Shown here piece after piece: positions 1 to 10,353 of a stretch of 64,000 nt of DNA; within the stretch, counting starts at the first letter, position 1; each line of letters opens with the position of its first letter. Both the position numbers and the translations under genes were made by a program. The notes below the pieces were generated by a model. That model made no database searches, had not been told where the DNA came from, and saw only the letters and a list, made by a program, of their open reading frames with translations. The DNA is from Armillaria gallica (Eukaryota > Basidiomycota > Agaricomycetes > Agaricales > Physalacriaceae): the NCBI GenBank assembly GCA_037576215.1, contig JBANDB010000002.1:5890001-5954000 (forward strand), written 5' to 3'.

Positions 1-56
1 CAGGAATCAGTAGGACTTATGTTCTCTTTCAGCAACCCGTTCATGATTTCCTGTAG

Positions 57-2806
57 TGGCCAAGGTGTTGATGGAATATGGTAAAATAGGATCGCTATTA
101 AATGCCACTGACCCTGAAAACTTTCAACCAATTTCTGCCGACTGGGTCATGGTATATCTTGCCCTGAGCTTGACAGTGACCTTGCTGTGCACAATTCTCA
201 TTGTACTGTACTATTATGACCAAAAGTTCACACCATGTGAGACATTAGGGAAGAAGTTCAGTTGGATGTCAGTTCATAGGCTCCTGTGAGGCACTAGGAC
301 TTGTGCCAAAGTTCATTTAATTCAGCCAGTGATGTCAGATGCACTAGAGATGCCTCTTGGACAAGAGCACAGGAAGAAGAAACCTCTCAAATATTATGAG
401 AACCGTTTTGGGACCGTTGGCTCAGCAGGAAATTCTGGGAGCAGGACAATTAGAGAGTGGTACAACACAGTACAAAGATAGCTTTGCTGACCCTCATCAG
501 GAAAAAAACGCCAAGATATGTATTAGTATAGGGAGTATATAGCTCAAATAGCCCCATAGCTAGGTACCCCCTTACATACCATCCGGTAGCTTTCAGTCAA
601 TGTTACGTACCGCTACATAGCGCACTGTAGCTCACTGCCAAATGTCCTGTACCAGCCAAATACTGATACCATTGCTTCATATATCTCAATACCTGGCACA
701 AAATCCAAGCAAATTAAGCAGCAAACTCAAGTATATTCATGACTATACTACAACAAGTGATGATGTAGACATGCCGAAGCGTATATATATGCTTCATACT
801 ATAAAAAACCTGACTTGCACACACCAGTAGTGCCATGTATTATCTCAGCTGCATACAAACTAGACAACTAAACTAGAAAAGATGTAAGAGGATAGCGTGG
901 ACATGAAAAACAAAGTAAACTCACCAATAGAACCACACCAACAACCGTTCAGCTAACGACTGCAGGGTCTTGATGATCCTGTGAGTATTCCATTTAGTTG
1001 ATGCAGAGACAATGACAATGACGGACATACTGTTGACTAGATGAACCACTCCGCTATCCTTGCCAGGCATCTACGGCATCCCGTAATTTCACCGTCGATC
1101 GTTGTTGATAAATCATCCAGTCTCCTGACTCCTGACGAAGACAGTTGAGCGCACATCCACTAATAGTAACATCGAGACACTCACCTAGAGGACACGAAAG
1201 TCTACTGTTACATTGCACCACCGTAACAACACTATGCAGATGATAACACAATATGGGCGGGATTGGAGTGCCATACACGGATAACATATGTGTTGATGTC
1301 CAGGCCGGTCGTTCAAACATTCATTGCCCAAAATACCTACGAGCATGGAGTGGTTTCTTTCATCAGAGCTAGACTGGTCCAGTATGAATTATACGAAGAG
1401 ACAATGATAGAATGGTTACTCACCAGCAGTCATCAATTGCTGCAAACACAAACCAAGCACTACCAAGGCCGAGGCAGAAGTAAAGGAAAGCCAGCAAAAG
1501 CCATGATCTCTGAAAGAAGGGCCTGGGAAGTACGCGCAGGGGACACGATGGACGGGGACGATGGTGGAAGGGAAGAAAAGGTGGTTGATCTTTGTTTGGA
1601 TGGCATGATCGTTTTGTTGACATATGCACGGGCCATCAGAGTTTGATCGAGGATTGAAATGGACTTCATCGATTTTTATTTTGGCTTGCACCGTCAAGTT
1701 ATTGCCATTCCAGTACGTCGAGGATAGATTCTCTGTTATCATGCCTACTGTGCTACATTCAGATGGCTCTTCTCATTCTTATTGTTAGCCCATCTGACCA
1801 TGGGACTACAGTAATTCCTATGCTAGCGTCTCAGTCAACTACCTAGTACATGCCAGATTTCAAGCTGTTCTTGAATCCCCAATTCCCACTTACCAGTTGC
1901 CAATATCATGACGATTTTCATGTCCTATATCGAAATCTGGTGGCCGAGTACCTGTACAAAGTTATTGCACCGCTTATCTTACAAGTCACTGCTTCTTTGT
2001 TTTCGAACTCATGAGTAACAGCTAGCTTCAATGAGATTTCTGATTGAAAGGACTTTGTAAGGTATGTATGGTTACCATACTTTTAGCGGAAGGCTACTAG
2101 AAGCTACCGGAAGCTACATAGCTGTAGTGGTGAGCTATGCCCGGTACAGAGCTCGGGTAGTACTATGTAGCTCTGGCACAAAGCTACGTAGCAAAAGGCC
2201 TTTTTCCTGATGCTAATTGAAGCCTTCTTCTCATCTTGCTGGATTGTCAGTTCAGAGCACCCTGTTAGGTGTTAGGATATACCATTTTGGTTCAGTTCAT
2301 AGGGTCCTGTTAGGCATTAGGTGAACTTTTGGTCGTAATAGTACAGTATTTCGCACTGTCACTGTTGGAAGGGTAAACCGTGATGGAGCTCTTGGCAATT
2401 ACTGGTCAATCATAGAGATCATTGTTGAATCATCGATTCTCCTCTCTATTATCTTGATAATCTACATGGTGACCTATGCACAAGGGGCATATGCAGAGAT
2501 TTATATAGATGTAATTGTGGGGAACATCAGAGTGAGGCTCAGACTTTTTTATGTGGTCTCATTCTCATTACTATGCAGGGAATCGCCCCGACTCTTATTG
2601 TTGGTCACATCGCTTCTGGACATGCACATCCTGATGATGCCTGGAAGGGAAGTGTACTCTCTTCCCTTCATTTTGGAACTCGCAACCATGCACAAACGCA
2701 AGCTAGCAACCAGAATAGCGACCAGCACAACACAACATTTGGTTTTGAAGATGGCACCCCAGATGGCCCACTGGAGGGATCCAAGCCTGCGACAGAAGGA
2801 GCATGA
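57..2806 (+). pseudogene. Multi-pass membrane protein gene, 3' part, split by a transposon
   Basis: Three coding pieces belong together: 57-205, 2349-2531 and 2579-2806. The first follows a TTCCTGTAG acceptor and carries a hydrophobic segment (LALSLTVTLLCTILIV). The second carries another (ESSILLSIILIIYMV). They are joined by a 47-base GTGAGG...TGCAG intron to a hydrophilic tail ending at TGA. I recognise the layout (TILIV, then TVGRVNRDG, then a second helix, then a Ser/Gln-rich tail) as the C-terminal half of a multi-helix membrane protein family common in agarics; its function is unknown. A 2.14-kb element sits between pieces one and two. Dropping it with one TA copy rejoins the frame exactly. 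The 5' part of the gene lies off the window. It is probably not functional unless the element is spliced out. Confidence 0.65.
206..2346. mobile_element. Non-autonomous TA-flanked DNA transposon (Tc1/mariner-like)
   Basis: The ends are inverted repeats of 26 bases with one mismatch: CTGTACTATTATGACCAAAA... at 206-231 and its reverse complement at 2321-2346. Both ends are bordered by TA (204-205 and 2347-2348). Removal with one TA restores the host reading frame. The interior has no transposase; it contains AGCTAC-rich stretches near 540-640 and 2080-2190, and a second inner inverted pair around CATCAGGAAAAA (about 495 and 2203), which may be a nested older element. The motif GTTCATAGG-TCCTGT-AGGC-TTAGG occurs at both sides (about 271 and 2295). 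The superfamily is inferred only from the TA duplication and TIRs. Confidence 0.75.
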
Positions 2807-3865
2807 TTTTGGGTGTAAGCTCGACCATGACGTTTCAAGTTTCTGTTATAAGAATTAAAGACATGATGCTGCACTTAGACTACACGTAGCATGTCAATGT
2901 CCACTTCCTTTAGATTTCATGTAGTTTTTAAAATGATATCCTAGAAGTTCTTATCAAATACAATTAGTTCCACCAGAAATTAACTAGCCTCCTTCCCTTA
3001 ACAAAATTCTCCTTTGTGATGTCAATGTATTCAATAGGTAGTTCCATAACCATACTATCTTAGTCTTTGCCAGGGACATGTAGCGAATGCGTGAAGGTGA
3101 CAGGATATTGTAGGCTTATGCAGAGAAGAATGTCTCCATATGCAATACACTCCAGAATGAACACAGTACATATCTACTTGAAGAGGATGATGATAGGAAA
3201 AATGTGTCTAGGCAGAATATGGGTGGAATGGAGCCTCCTTCCAAGGCGATGGATCTCGGAATGTTGGTTTCTTCATGCCATGATAGAGCCTCAATTAGAC
3301 TGGATTTTAACTTAATCAGACATGTGCCCGAGCCTGCATACAACTTAAGTTAACGTGCCCAAAAGCACTGTAGCAAGGACCTTGGGAGTCGCATTCAAAT
3401 CTGATCAGTGTGTATTGCGATGGATTTCAAGAAGCTGCGATCAGCAATTTGCTTAGGGTTACCTCAATAGTTCGAATCAGGTGTCTTAAATTCAGCATTA
3501 CAAAGCCTGGTGTTCTCAGTGCCATCATACATGGATTATGCAAGCATCGCTAGTATGGGAAGCATAAAAATTCAGGAGGTGAAAGATACATCATTCTGGC
3601 TGCATAGGACATAGCTTGTCCTCTTTTGGCACACAGGGTAAGACCTTGAAAAAAAATCCTACCTTCACAATGTAGCAGGCAAATCGGCATCCTGAAAATG
3701 AGAGTCTTAAAAAATTGATCGAAAGATAGACAGCTTGAGGTGATACCCACTATACGTTGAGAGCTAGTAACAAGCTGAGGCTTTTCACTATGATGCCAGA
3801 CTGCCAAACTGTCCCTGATAAGTAGCACAATCACCTCCAGGGTTAGAATGATATTTTTCACAAGT
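2807..3865. other. No recognisable gene
   Basis: Only short open frames occur here, such as 3067-3315 and 3550-3861 on opposite strands, with no recognisable motif. The segment separates the split membrane gene from the decayed metacaspase-like gene on the other strand. Confidence 0.5.
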
Positions 3866-3869
3866 GTTC

Positions 3870-5213
3870 TGTATTTACCTCAGTGAATGAAGGAGCTCTC
3901 AGCATGACTGTTTCGGATTCATCTTGAGGGAGGATATAAATGCCTATCATTCATTTCAGCTTGACTCATGGCCAGCCATGATAGGTGCTCACATAGTTAA
4001 AGGTGCTGACAGCTACACCTCCCATGACCGTCTCGTGAACAGACATGCCCTTTCCACCAGACCAAATTACCTATGACATTATAAGCACCCCAGCTAAATA
4101 GTAAATAGGACAGTCAAAAAGGATACTCACAACATCAGCAGTGGTTAACTTGGGCGATGTTAATGGGCGCAGACTCATGAGATGAGTGTCAGAGTTATAC
4201 TTGAGCAAGTACCACTCAGTCATGGCGACAAGAGATCTGAAGAGTTGCAGCTCTTACAACGTAAGGTAGATCCAAAAATGCAATCATTATATAAGGGTGC
4301 TGGTGAATTCTTAGCAGACTGTACAAACCCAAAGCTCCCACAGAATGACAGCACTGTTGAAGTGATTGTTAACATAGAATGTTACAGAAGATCTGTGTCC
4401 TCACTACAAGCAGAACCTAGTAAATGGGCTTTCATCAATGTGTTTGAATAAAAAGGCCATCAGAAAGTTGCGTACCGTAAGCCTGCAACCCGTGGGTAGA
4501 GGCCTAATCATAATGTGGTACATTTCCTAAATCGAAAAAAGATGAGATATATGGGAAAAGAAACATAGTATTGGAGCTGACTTCATGAAGAATATCACCA
4601 CATTGGTTGTAATCAACTGGTAAAATGGCTGTAAGGGTAAGGGAGTCAATAGGATCTCTGTGGATGTGAATCAATGAATAGCAAAACTTTCTTCATATCC
4701 ATCACCCTTGTTGCCTCCCTCACTATAGACTTGTCTGCCACTTCCAGCGTCTAAAGGGATAACATCTGAGTCAATGAAAAGGGCTCTGGATACCGGAATA
4801 GCATACAGAAAAATAGCAACGTATCCCCCAACTGAGCATCATTCACAAACCACTTCATAGCGTCGATGATGTTCTTCCTTGTTGGGCACTGATGTGGATC
4901 TGGACTATCATCTGTAAGCATCACAATATCCCATGCCTTGTAGTTGCAGTAATCTATAAGGCAAGATTAGTTGATACAGGATGAGGGCAGAATATGGGAA
5001 GGAGACCGACATATCAAGAACTCTTGAATGCTCCTTGCATTGTTGATACACCCTTTAAGTTGATCATACTGTCTGACATAGTTGATCCCAATCTATCAGA
5101 CATGTTTATTGAGCATTGATAACATGAGGTGACAAAACTCACACAGAGTGCCTTTCTGCGGGGACCATGATGATGCTTGTATCTTTGAACAATATGTCCA
5201 GGCAAAAAATAGC
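3870..5213 (-). pseudogene. Decayed type I metacaspase-like gene (caspase fold)
   Basis: Caspase-domain landmarks appear in order on the minus strand. A basic lead-in ending PRRKAL (about 5150) is followed across an intron by GINYVRQYDQLKGCINNARS (about 5040-5100). Then come DIVMLTDDSPDPHQCPTRKN and AMKWFVNDAQLGDTLLFF (about 4820-4960), PVDYNQCGDILHE (about 4600), and IMIRPLPTGCRLT (about 4490). A CCHS motif at 4342-4353 aligns with the catalytic-cysteine DSCHSG box, with LDLPYVV following near 4260. The catalytic-histidine box, normally YSGHGG, reads YAGSGRQ after a 47-base intron, so the histidine is replaced. The C-terminal LLHSLR-type helix (about 3875) is preceded by an in-frame TGA. Metacaspases are cysteine proteases that cleave after Arg/Lys. 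This copy is multi-exon and very likely inactive. It may form one gene with the helical region upstream (5236-6230). Confidence 0.7.
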
Positions 5214-5235
5214 GCCGTATCTTTGCTTTTTGGCT

Positions 5236-6230
5236 CTACAGGTTTGACAGTGTCAGTAGAAAGTTGGTAAAACATGACATGGTCCAGAAGAGGGTCATAG
5301 AGAGGGTTGCCAGGAGTAGGTAATATGTCATGTACTGAGGGTCAATGGTATTGTGTATTACCACAGTTCCCTGAGGAAGGTTTTTATGTATATTGGAAAT
5401 CATAGAAATGACATACCTTGCTCCTATTCCTCTTTGCGATAAGACTCCCAGCCCCCAGTAACCCATCCTGATTAGAGACCTGAGTACAGAGTTCATTATG
5501 TGAGGTCAATAAGAGTGTCAAGGTATGATTCATGTCTGAATGCTCCATGCAAAGCTCTCTCATACTGTGTTCAAGTGCCCTGAGGTAGCTGCCAGACACT
5601 TCATTGTTCGCACAAATCCTCAGAATATTCTTTGTCTGAATAAATCCATGAATGATCCGGTTCATAAAATGAGATGGCTGCGAGCATACGTTGAAGTTTC
5701 TCTGCAGGTTGTCAACCTGCCACATGAATCTGTTGATCTCATCACGAATGTTGGGGGTCATGAGATACTGCACAATTCTGCCTCTACTAGCATTATTTCT
5801 TTCCATCTCCCGCACTTCACAAATGATGGCTTCTAGACATCTGTCTCTAGTATGTTACAAAGGAAGGATATGGGAAGGGGGTGGAAACTTACTGGTGAAA
5901 ATCCATACAGAGTTCTTCAATAGATGACATGTCTTTGCTACCAATCCTCGAACATGTGACAGCAACATTGTTCACTGCTGTCACAGTATTTCTGATGTGA
6001 TTGACGAGTTCCTGAATGTCCCTGTTATTCATGAATGCATTCTATAGCAATCCATGATTATCTTTGACTCTGAATTAAATCTGTATTCATATATCGACAA
6101 GTTTGAGAATAGTTATGGCCAATGCTGCAATGCCCTTGAGATAAGGAAGCAGGGCTATATCTCCTGCAGCTTGCAAGCCCTTGAGGAGCACCAAGGTGAG
6201 GCGAATCATTGCTTTTGCTTTGTTCCCCAT
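5236..6230 (-). CDS. Helical N-terminal region of a STAND/MLKL-like or metacaspase fusion protein
   Basis: Three exons fit together on the minus strand: 6230-6099, 6041-5893, and from 5846 onward, with introns of about 57 and 46 bases. The first codes MGNKAKAMIRL..., then GDIALLPYLKGIAALAITIL. Further on are NRDIQELVNHIRNTVTAVNN, DRCLEAIICEVREMERN and IRDEINRFMWQVDNLQRNFNV. This order (hydrophobic PYLKGIA-type helix, amphipathic helices, then a DEINRF..QVDNLQ helix) resembles the four-helix-bundle N-terminal domain found in fungal MLKL-like and NLR/STAND proteins. That resemblance is from memory and unconfirmed. A stop at 5236-5238 lies in the same frame as the metacaspase lead-in, so the two may be one gene with an unresolved intron. 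The start codon lies four bases from the 6235 TIR element, so a longer 5' end may have been lost. Confidence 0.45.
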
Positions 6231-6234
6231 GTTA

Positions 6235-6987
6235 AGGTAGACGACATCCATGATCTGCCTAGGTCACATGATCATTATGACATGACCAAATTGGGTGACG
6301 CTCGAAGAAAAAGTTAACTATTCATCTTCCTCGTATGGATATGTCCAAAGTAAAAAATAGAAATTGTGCATTAAAAGGTACTTTGCTTGGTCCCAGCAGA
6401 AATTCCCCCAAAGGCATTGCTCAAAAGAAGTAATTACCGATTTAAGAGCTCCCATGCCTATAATCACACATCTCAGCTGTCTCTCGGGGTTTTAAAGGTG
6501 AATCACTTCAAAACATGAATATAAAGGGTTCTCAAAGTTAAACTAATACTTACAAAGCAGTGAAGCAAGTAATACAGTAGAGCACCAGGAAAGGACAAAG
6601 AATTTTCAAGGAATTTTAATAATGATGCTAATGAATGTGTGTTGAATGCTAGATGTGTATCCCAGGCTTCCAAAGCACTATGGATAATATATGTTGGTAC
6701 TAGAAAGCATTCTGGGCAGACTAGAGAAGAAATACATATAATACATATAATATTGTATAGGCAGCAGAATCTTTGCAATGAATTGATAATTCCTTCATGC
6801 ATACCAATCCATTCGTAAATCTGTTTCATTTCCAGCTACCCACCCAATATCATAACAACTTCTATTTTTCATATCTGGAACATTGGGCCTGTAGCGAGTT
6901 CTACAACTCCTCGAGCATCTGGTTCGCTCAATTTGGTCATGTCATAATGATCACATGACCTAGGCGGATCATGGATGTCGTCTACCT
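6235..6987. mobile_element. 753-bp TIR element (MITE), TA-flanked
   Basis: Inverted repeats of about 63 bases flank this segment: AGGTAGACGACATCCATGAT... from 6235, and its complement ending at 6987, with a few mismatches. Both are bordered by TA (6233-6234 and 6988-6989). The interior has no coding potential that I can support. It lies immediately 5' of the ATG of the minus-strand helical-domain gene, so it has replaced or displaced that gene's upstream region. Confidence 0.7.
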
Positions 6988-6989
6988 TA

Positions 6990-7656
6990 TGGTGGAAAGG
7001 GAAAGTTGTATGTCTTTAGTCAGCCTTTCGTCAAATACTACAGCACAAAAGATGGCTGTAGACGCACAGCTACGAATAGAAGTCAAGGGTTGTTTACGCA
7101 TGAGAGCTATGTATGGGTAAGCTAGGTGAACTTTGAGGACACAGGCAGATGTAGCTCAGTCTATAGTCTTCGAAAGTGTCAAGTACTGCTGTATATCGAT
7201 TTCCTAGCCATCAGTGATTTATACTGTACGCTACGACATACCGGACCATCCAAATCGTGTAATGTGACGATATGGTTAGATGTTGGTTCCATGAGGCCCC
7301 GGGTAGCTCCCGCCAAGGTTTGTCCAGCAAAACCCCTGATTTTGGTACACAAATATACAAACATTTGGTTCTGAAATTGCTCTAAAATGTGCTACCCAGA
7401 CAATGCTCAATCTGGCCCGAGAATGCCAGCAGGTGCCATTGACCAAATTCCATTGAAATTCCAGCTACTATCAGTCCTTCTCAAAGGGTCGTCTACAAGT
7501 GTCTGGGGCATTTTACCCTCGTGCGTATGTTATCGATAAGTCCTCACTTAAATTCTATTGCTTTGCAAATTTCCGAGATGCTGCCAGGACCCATCACCCT
7601 CAGTGGTCCTAAAATATGCCAATTGCAAGCGGTGCAAATTTTTGGTCTGAAATATG
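6990..7656. other. Intergenic, no recognisable gene
   Basis: Two opposed short open frames at 7126-7374 and 7179-7364 have no recognisable content. The right edge is the target site of the large DNA transposon starting at 7664. Confidence 0.5.
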
Positions 7657-7809
7657 CTATCTATGGGTACCGGCAACGCCCGGTTCCAGAACGTTGATAC
7701 GCCGTCTACGCATTCACACCTAGATTTTGCGATTTTATAATAATACTATTGCATATCTATCTTACATTAGTGATACTTAGAGGACTATAGCTGAGGCTTC
7801 GAGCTGATA

Positions 7810-8885
7810 GTTAGACTAGTATGCGACTAGTAGAGCCAGGACTTAGATGCGATACCACTAGTGGGTTAAATCTACCAGCCGGTCGTACTAGTGACTTGAA
7901 TGCTAACAGGGCTAAGTGAATACAGCCACTAGTGGACAAGTAATGTGACTAGCGCACCAAACAAGAAGCAGAGGACACAAATCTCGTGAAGTTCGGTCAC
8001 TAGCGAGCCGCTCTGGGCACAAACACCTAAGTCAGGTTAACTAGTCACGCGGCAATCTCGAAGCAGGACTTAGAAATGAATTTAGCAACGGATTAACCTT
8101 GCAGCAGATCTGACTAGTGTGATACAGATCTATTACGATCGGTACTAGTATAGCCGGGCTGCACCTTCGATCACGATCGACAGCTGTTACAGGCACGCTC
8201 GCCTGGCTAGTCATTTATCCTTGGCACTAGTGGAGCATCGCTGGGCCCAGGACATGGAATACAACCGCTAGCGGAGCTCCTAGGCTCACTAGTCAGCAAG
8301 CGACCGTTTCTAGACCGACTATTGCGTGATTATTCACCATTATTCATGACTAGCCAAGAAATCCTTATCAATAATACCCCTCTAGTCAGTTATTTATATC
8401 TCGATCGTACCTTGTTTGTCAGTATATAAGTAGTAGAATAGGCGCACGTGCGGCTCAGGCAAGCCATCCCCGCAATTGTGACCTACTAGTCAGCATCTAG
8501 TGCCCCAATTAAAGGCTTTTGTGCTTAACCTCGACGAAGCGGCTACTAGTCGCTAAGTTACCCATAGCATTGAGTGAATAGAAGTGTCTTAGAGTAATCT
8601 TTTGTGTCCTGCAAAGGCCAAGAGTGTTTCGAAGTTAGTTCAAGCAAGTTCTCGAAGTTTAAAGTATTATTCTTAGGCCAAGAGCGCCACTAGTCTGCCT
8701 AGAAAGCGACTAGTCAAGTGTTTATTCACTTGTAAGACATTACAGGGCCAAGAGAGCCACTAGTTCGAAGCAGTCCCAGTCAGAGCGAGCGCAGTAGCTC
8801 AAGTCGAGTCACTATTCATCCAATTGTGTCTTACAAACCCCACTAGTGCGAGTAGTACGCTTGTATAGCTCACTAGTAACGAAAT
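7810..8885. repeat. Subterminal array of ACTAGT-core palindromes
   Basis: I count 17 exact ACTAGT hexamers plus several one-off variants (CTAGTC, ACTAGC, GCTAGC) in about 1.1 kb, often extended to CCACTAGTGG, at irregular spacings of roughly 20-90 bases. Chance would give fewer than one. There is no open frame. The position between the left TIR and the 3' end of the element's gene fits a transposase-binding subterminal repeat region. Confidence 0.7.
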
Positions 8886-9495
8886 AAAACGTCTTTAAAC
8901 AACTTTCCTTGATTATTGAAGTCTGCAGAGTGCTTCTATCGTACTCGAAACGCCCGAATTCAATACATTGGTGATAAGTGTAGAGTTAGTGATTGGTTTA
9001 GTGTTGTTGGTGTTCATTGCCAGCCTCTAGTCCATTTGCCACTCGCCGTTACCGAGCACATCAACGTGAGCTGACTAAGCCCATTTTTGGCTATTTTGAC
9101 GGCAAATCAATGTTAATTGCTTCAATTCTCGTTGATAGACTGTCCTACCTACTCATATAGCTCCATATGAGTTCAAGTATATAGTAGTACTAATTCACCT
9201 GGAATAAAACTCATCTTCACTGTCATCCTGCCCTTCAATATCAACATCTATGATCTCTTCTTGGCTGCTTTCAACCCTGGTCTCTGCTCCTTCATGTTCA
9301 GCCTCTACTGCCAAATTCTCTGCTGCTTCGTACTTGGCTATAGCTGTCTGGAGATGTCTGTACCTAGATTCTCGATCACCTCTGCCTTTGGCACCCGATT
9401 TAGCCTTTGGAATCTCCAATCCTGAGCCATTTTTACCATTCTTTATATGCCAATCCAACTGCAAATCCAATGCCGCTACTGTGAGGTATCCATTT

Positions 9496-9985
9496 TGTTA
9501 GACCCGAACTACAATCAAAGGTGAATAGATCGGCTGTATCGCGTTCGTACAGTCACCGTCTAGCCCTTGTGATGATTGTCGCCCAAGACGAACTTTTAGC
9601 GCTTAGCAAGAAGGAGTGTGTTTCGGTATGAATAAACTTTAGCTCAAAGCTAGGGAAATACAGGCTTTGAGTAAGCTACTTATATACTAAAGTGAGGGTC
9701 TGTAAATGGTACTAAGAGGTGACTACCGTGTTAGAAAGTGAATAAGCCAAATACATGGTAGCCGAGAATAACACGTATCCAGTATGTGTTTAGCACATGT
9801 CGCTACGTGTCGGGCACACGGGACGAGAATACCCCTGTGTCGAGTACACGTCAACCGAGTTGTGACGTGATAGTGATGTGAAGATTTATGAAGACTCTCT
9901 GAGAGTCGCGGGTCTAAAGATCGTGGGTGAGTAAGCATCTTATCTTATCTCAGATAAGATAAGATAAAACGAATAAATCGTAACA
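9496..9985 (-). repeat. 3' LTR of the gypsy element
   Basis: 490 bp, read on the minus strand from TGTTACGATT to GGTCTAACA. It differs from the other LTR (18024-18513) at nine positions by direct comparison, mostly C/T or G/A and many at CG/TG/CA. A TATATAAG box lies at 9679-9686 (minus). Confidence 0.95.
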
Positions 9986-10000
9986 TTACCCCCCCCCTAA
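9986..10000 (-). promoter_or_regulatory. Polypurine tract
   Basis: Minus-strand TTAGGGGGGGGGTAA directly upstream of the 3' LTR, the expected place for plus-strand DNA priming during reverse transcription. Confidence 0.8.
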
Positions 10001-10353
10001 GGCAGGTGTCCCAACTGCTAGTAAATCCGAGTTCCGTCTGCTTCATCGTCATGCCGTCCCCAGAGACATCTAGTGTTTCAGAGAAATGCCATATGCGCTG
10101 CAGCTTGTCTCAAAGGCCTTGTTCGCCCAGAGGGAAGGGGACTTTTCGTATGGTGGTGATGCGAGTGGCAAACTAGACTTCAAACGCCGGTTGGACTCCA
10201 TCTGATTATTGAGTGCATTTTAGTGGAATATTGGTCATCTTGGAAGTCGTGAGTGAAAGGAAGCATGAAGGAGGACAGGAGGCATATTGTCATTAGAAGT
10301 CGTGAATGAGGGCCCATTGGCTATCCCCCATTATAGGGCTCGACTGTGTTTGT

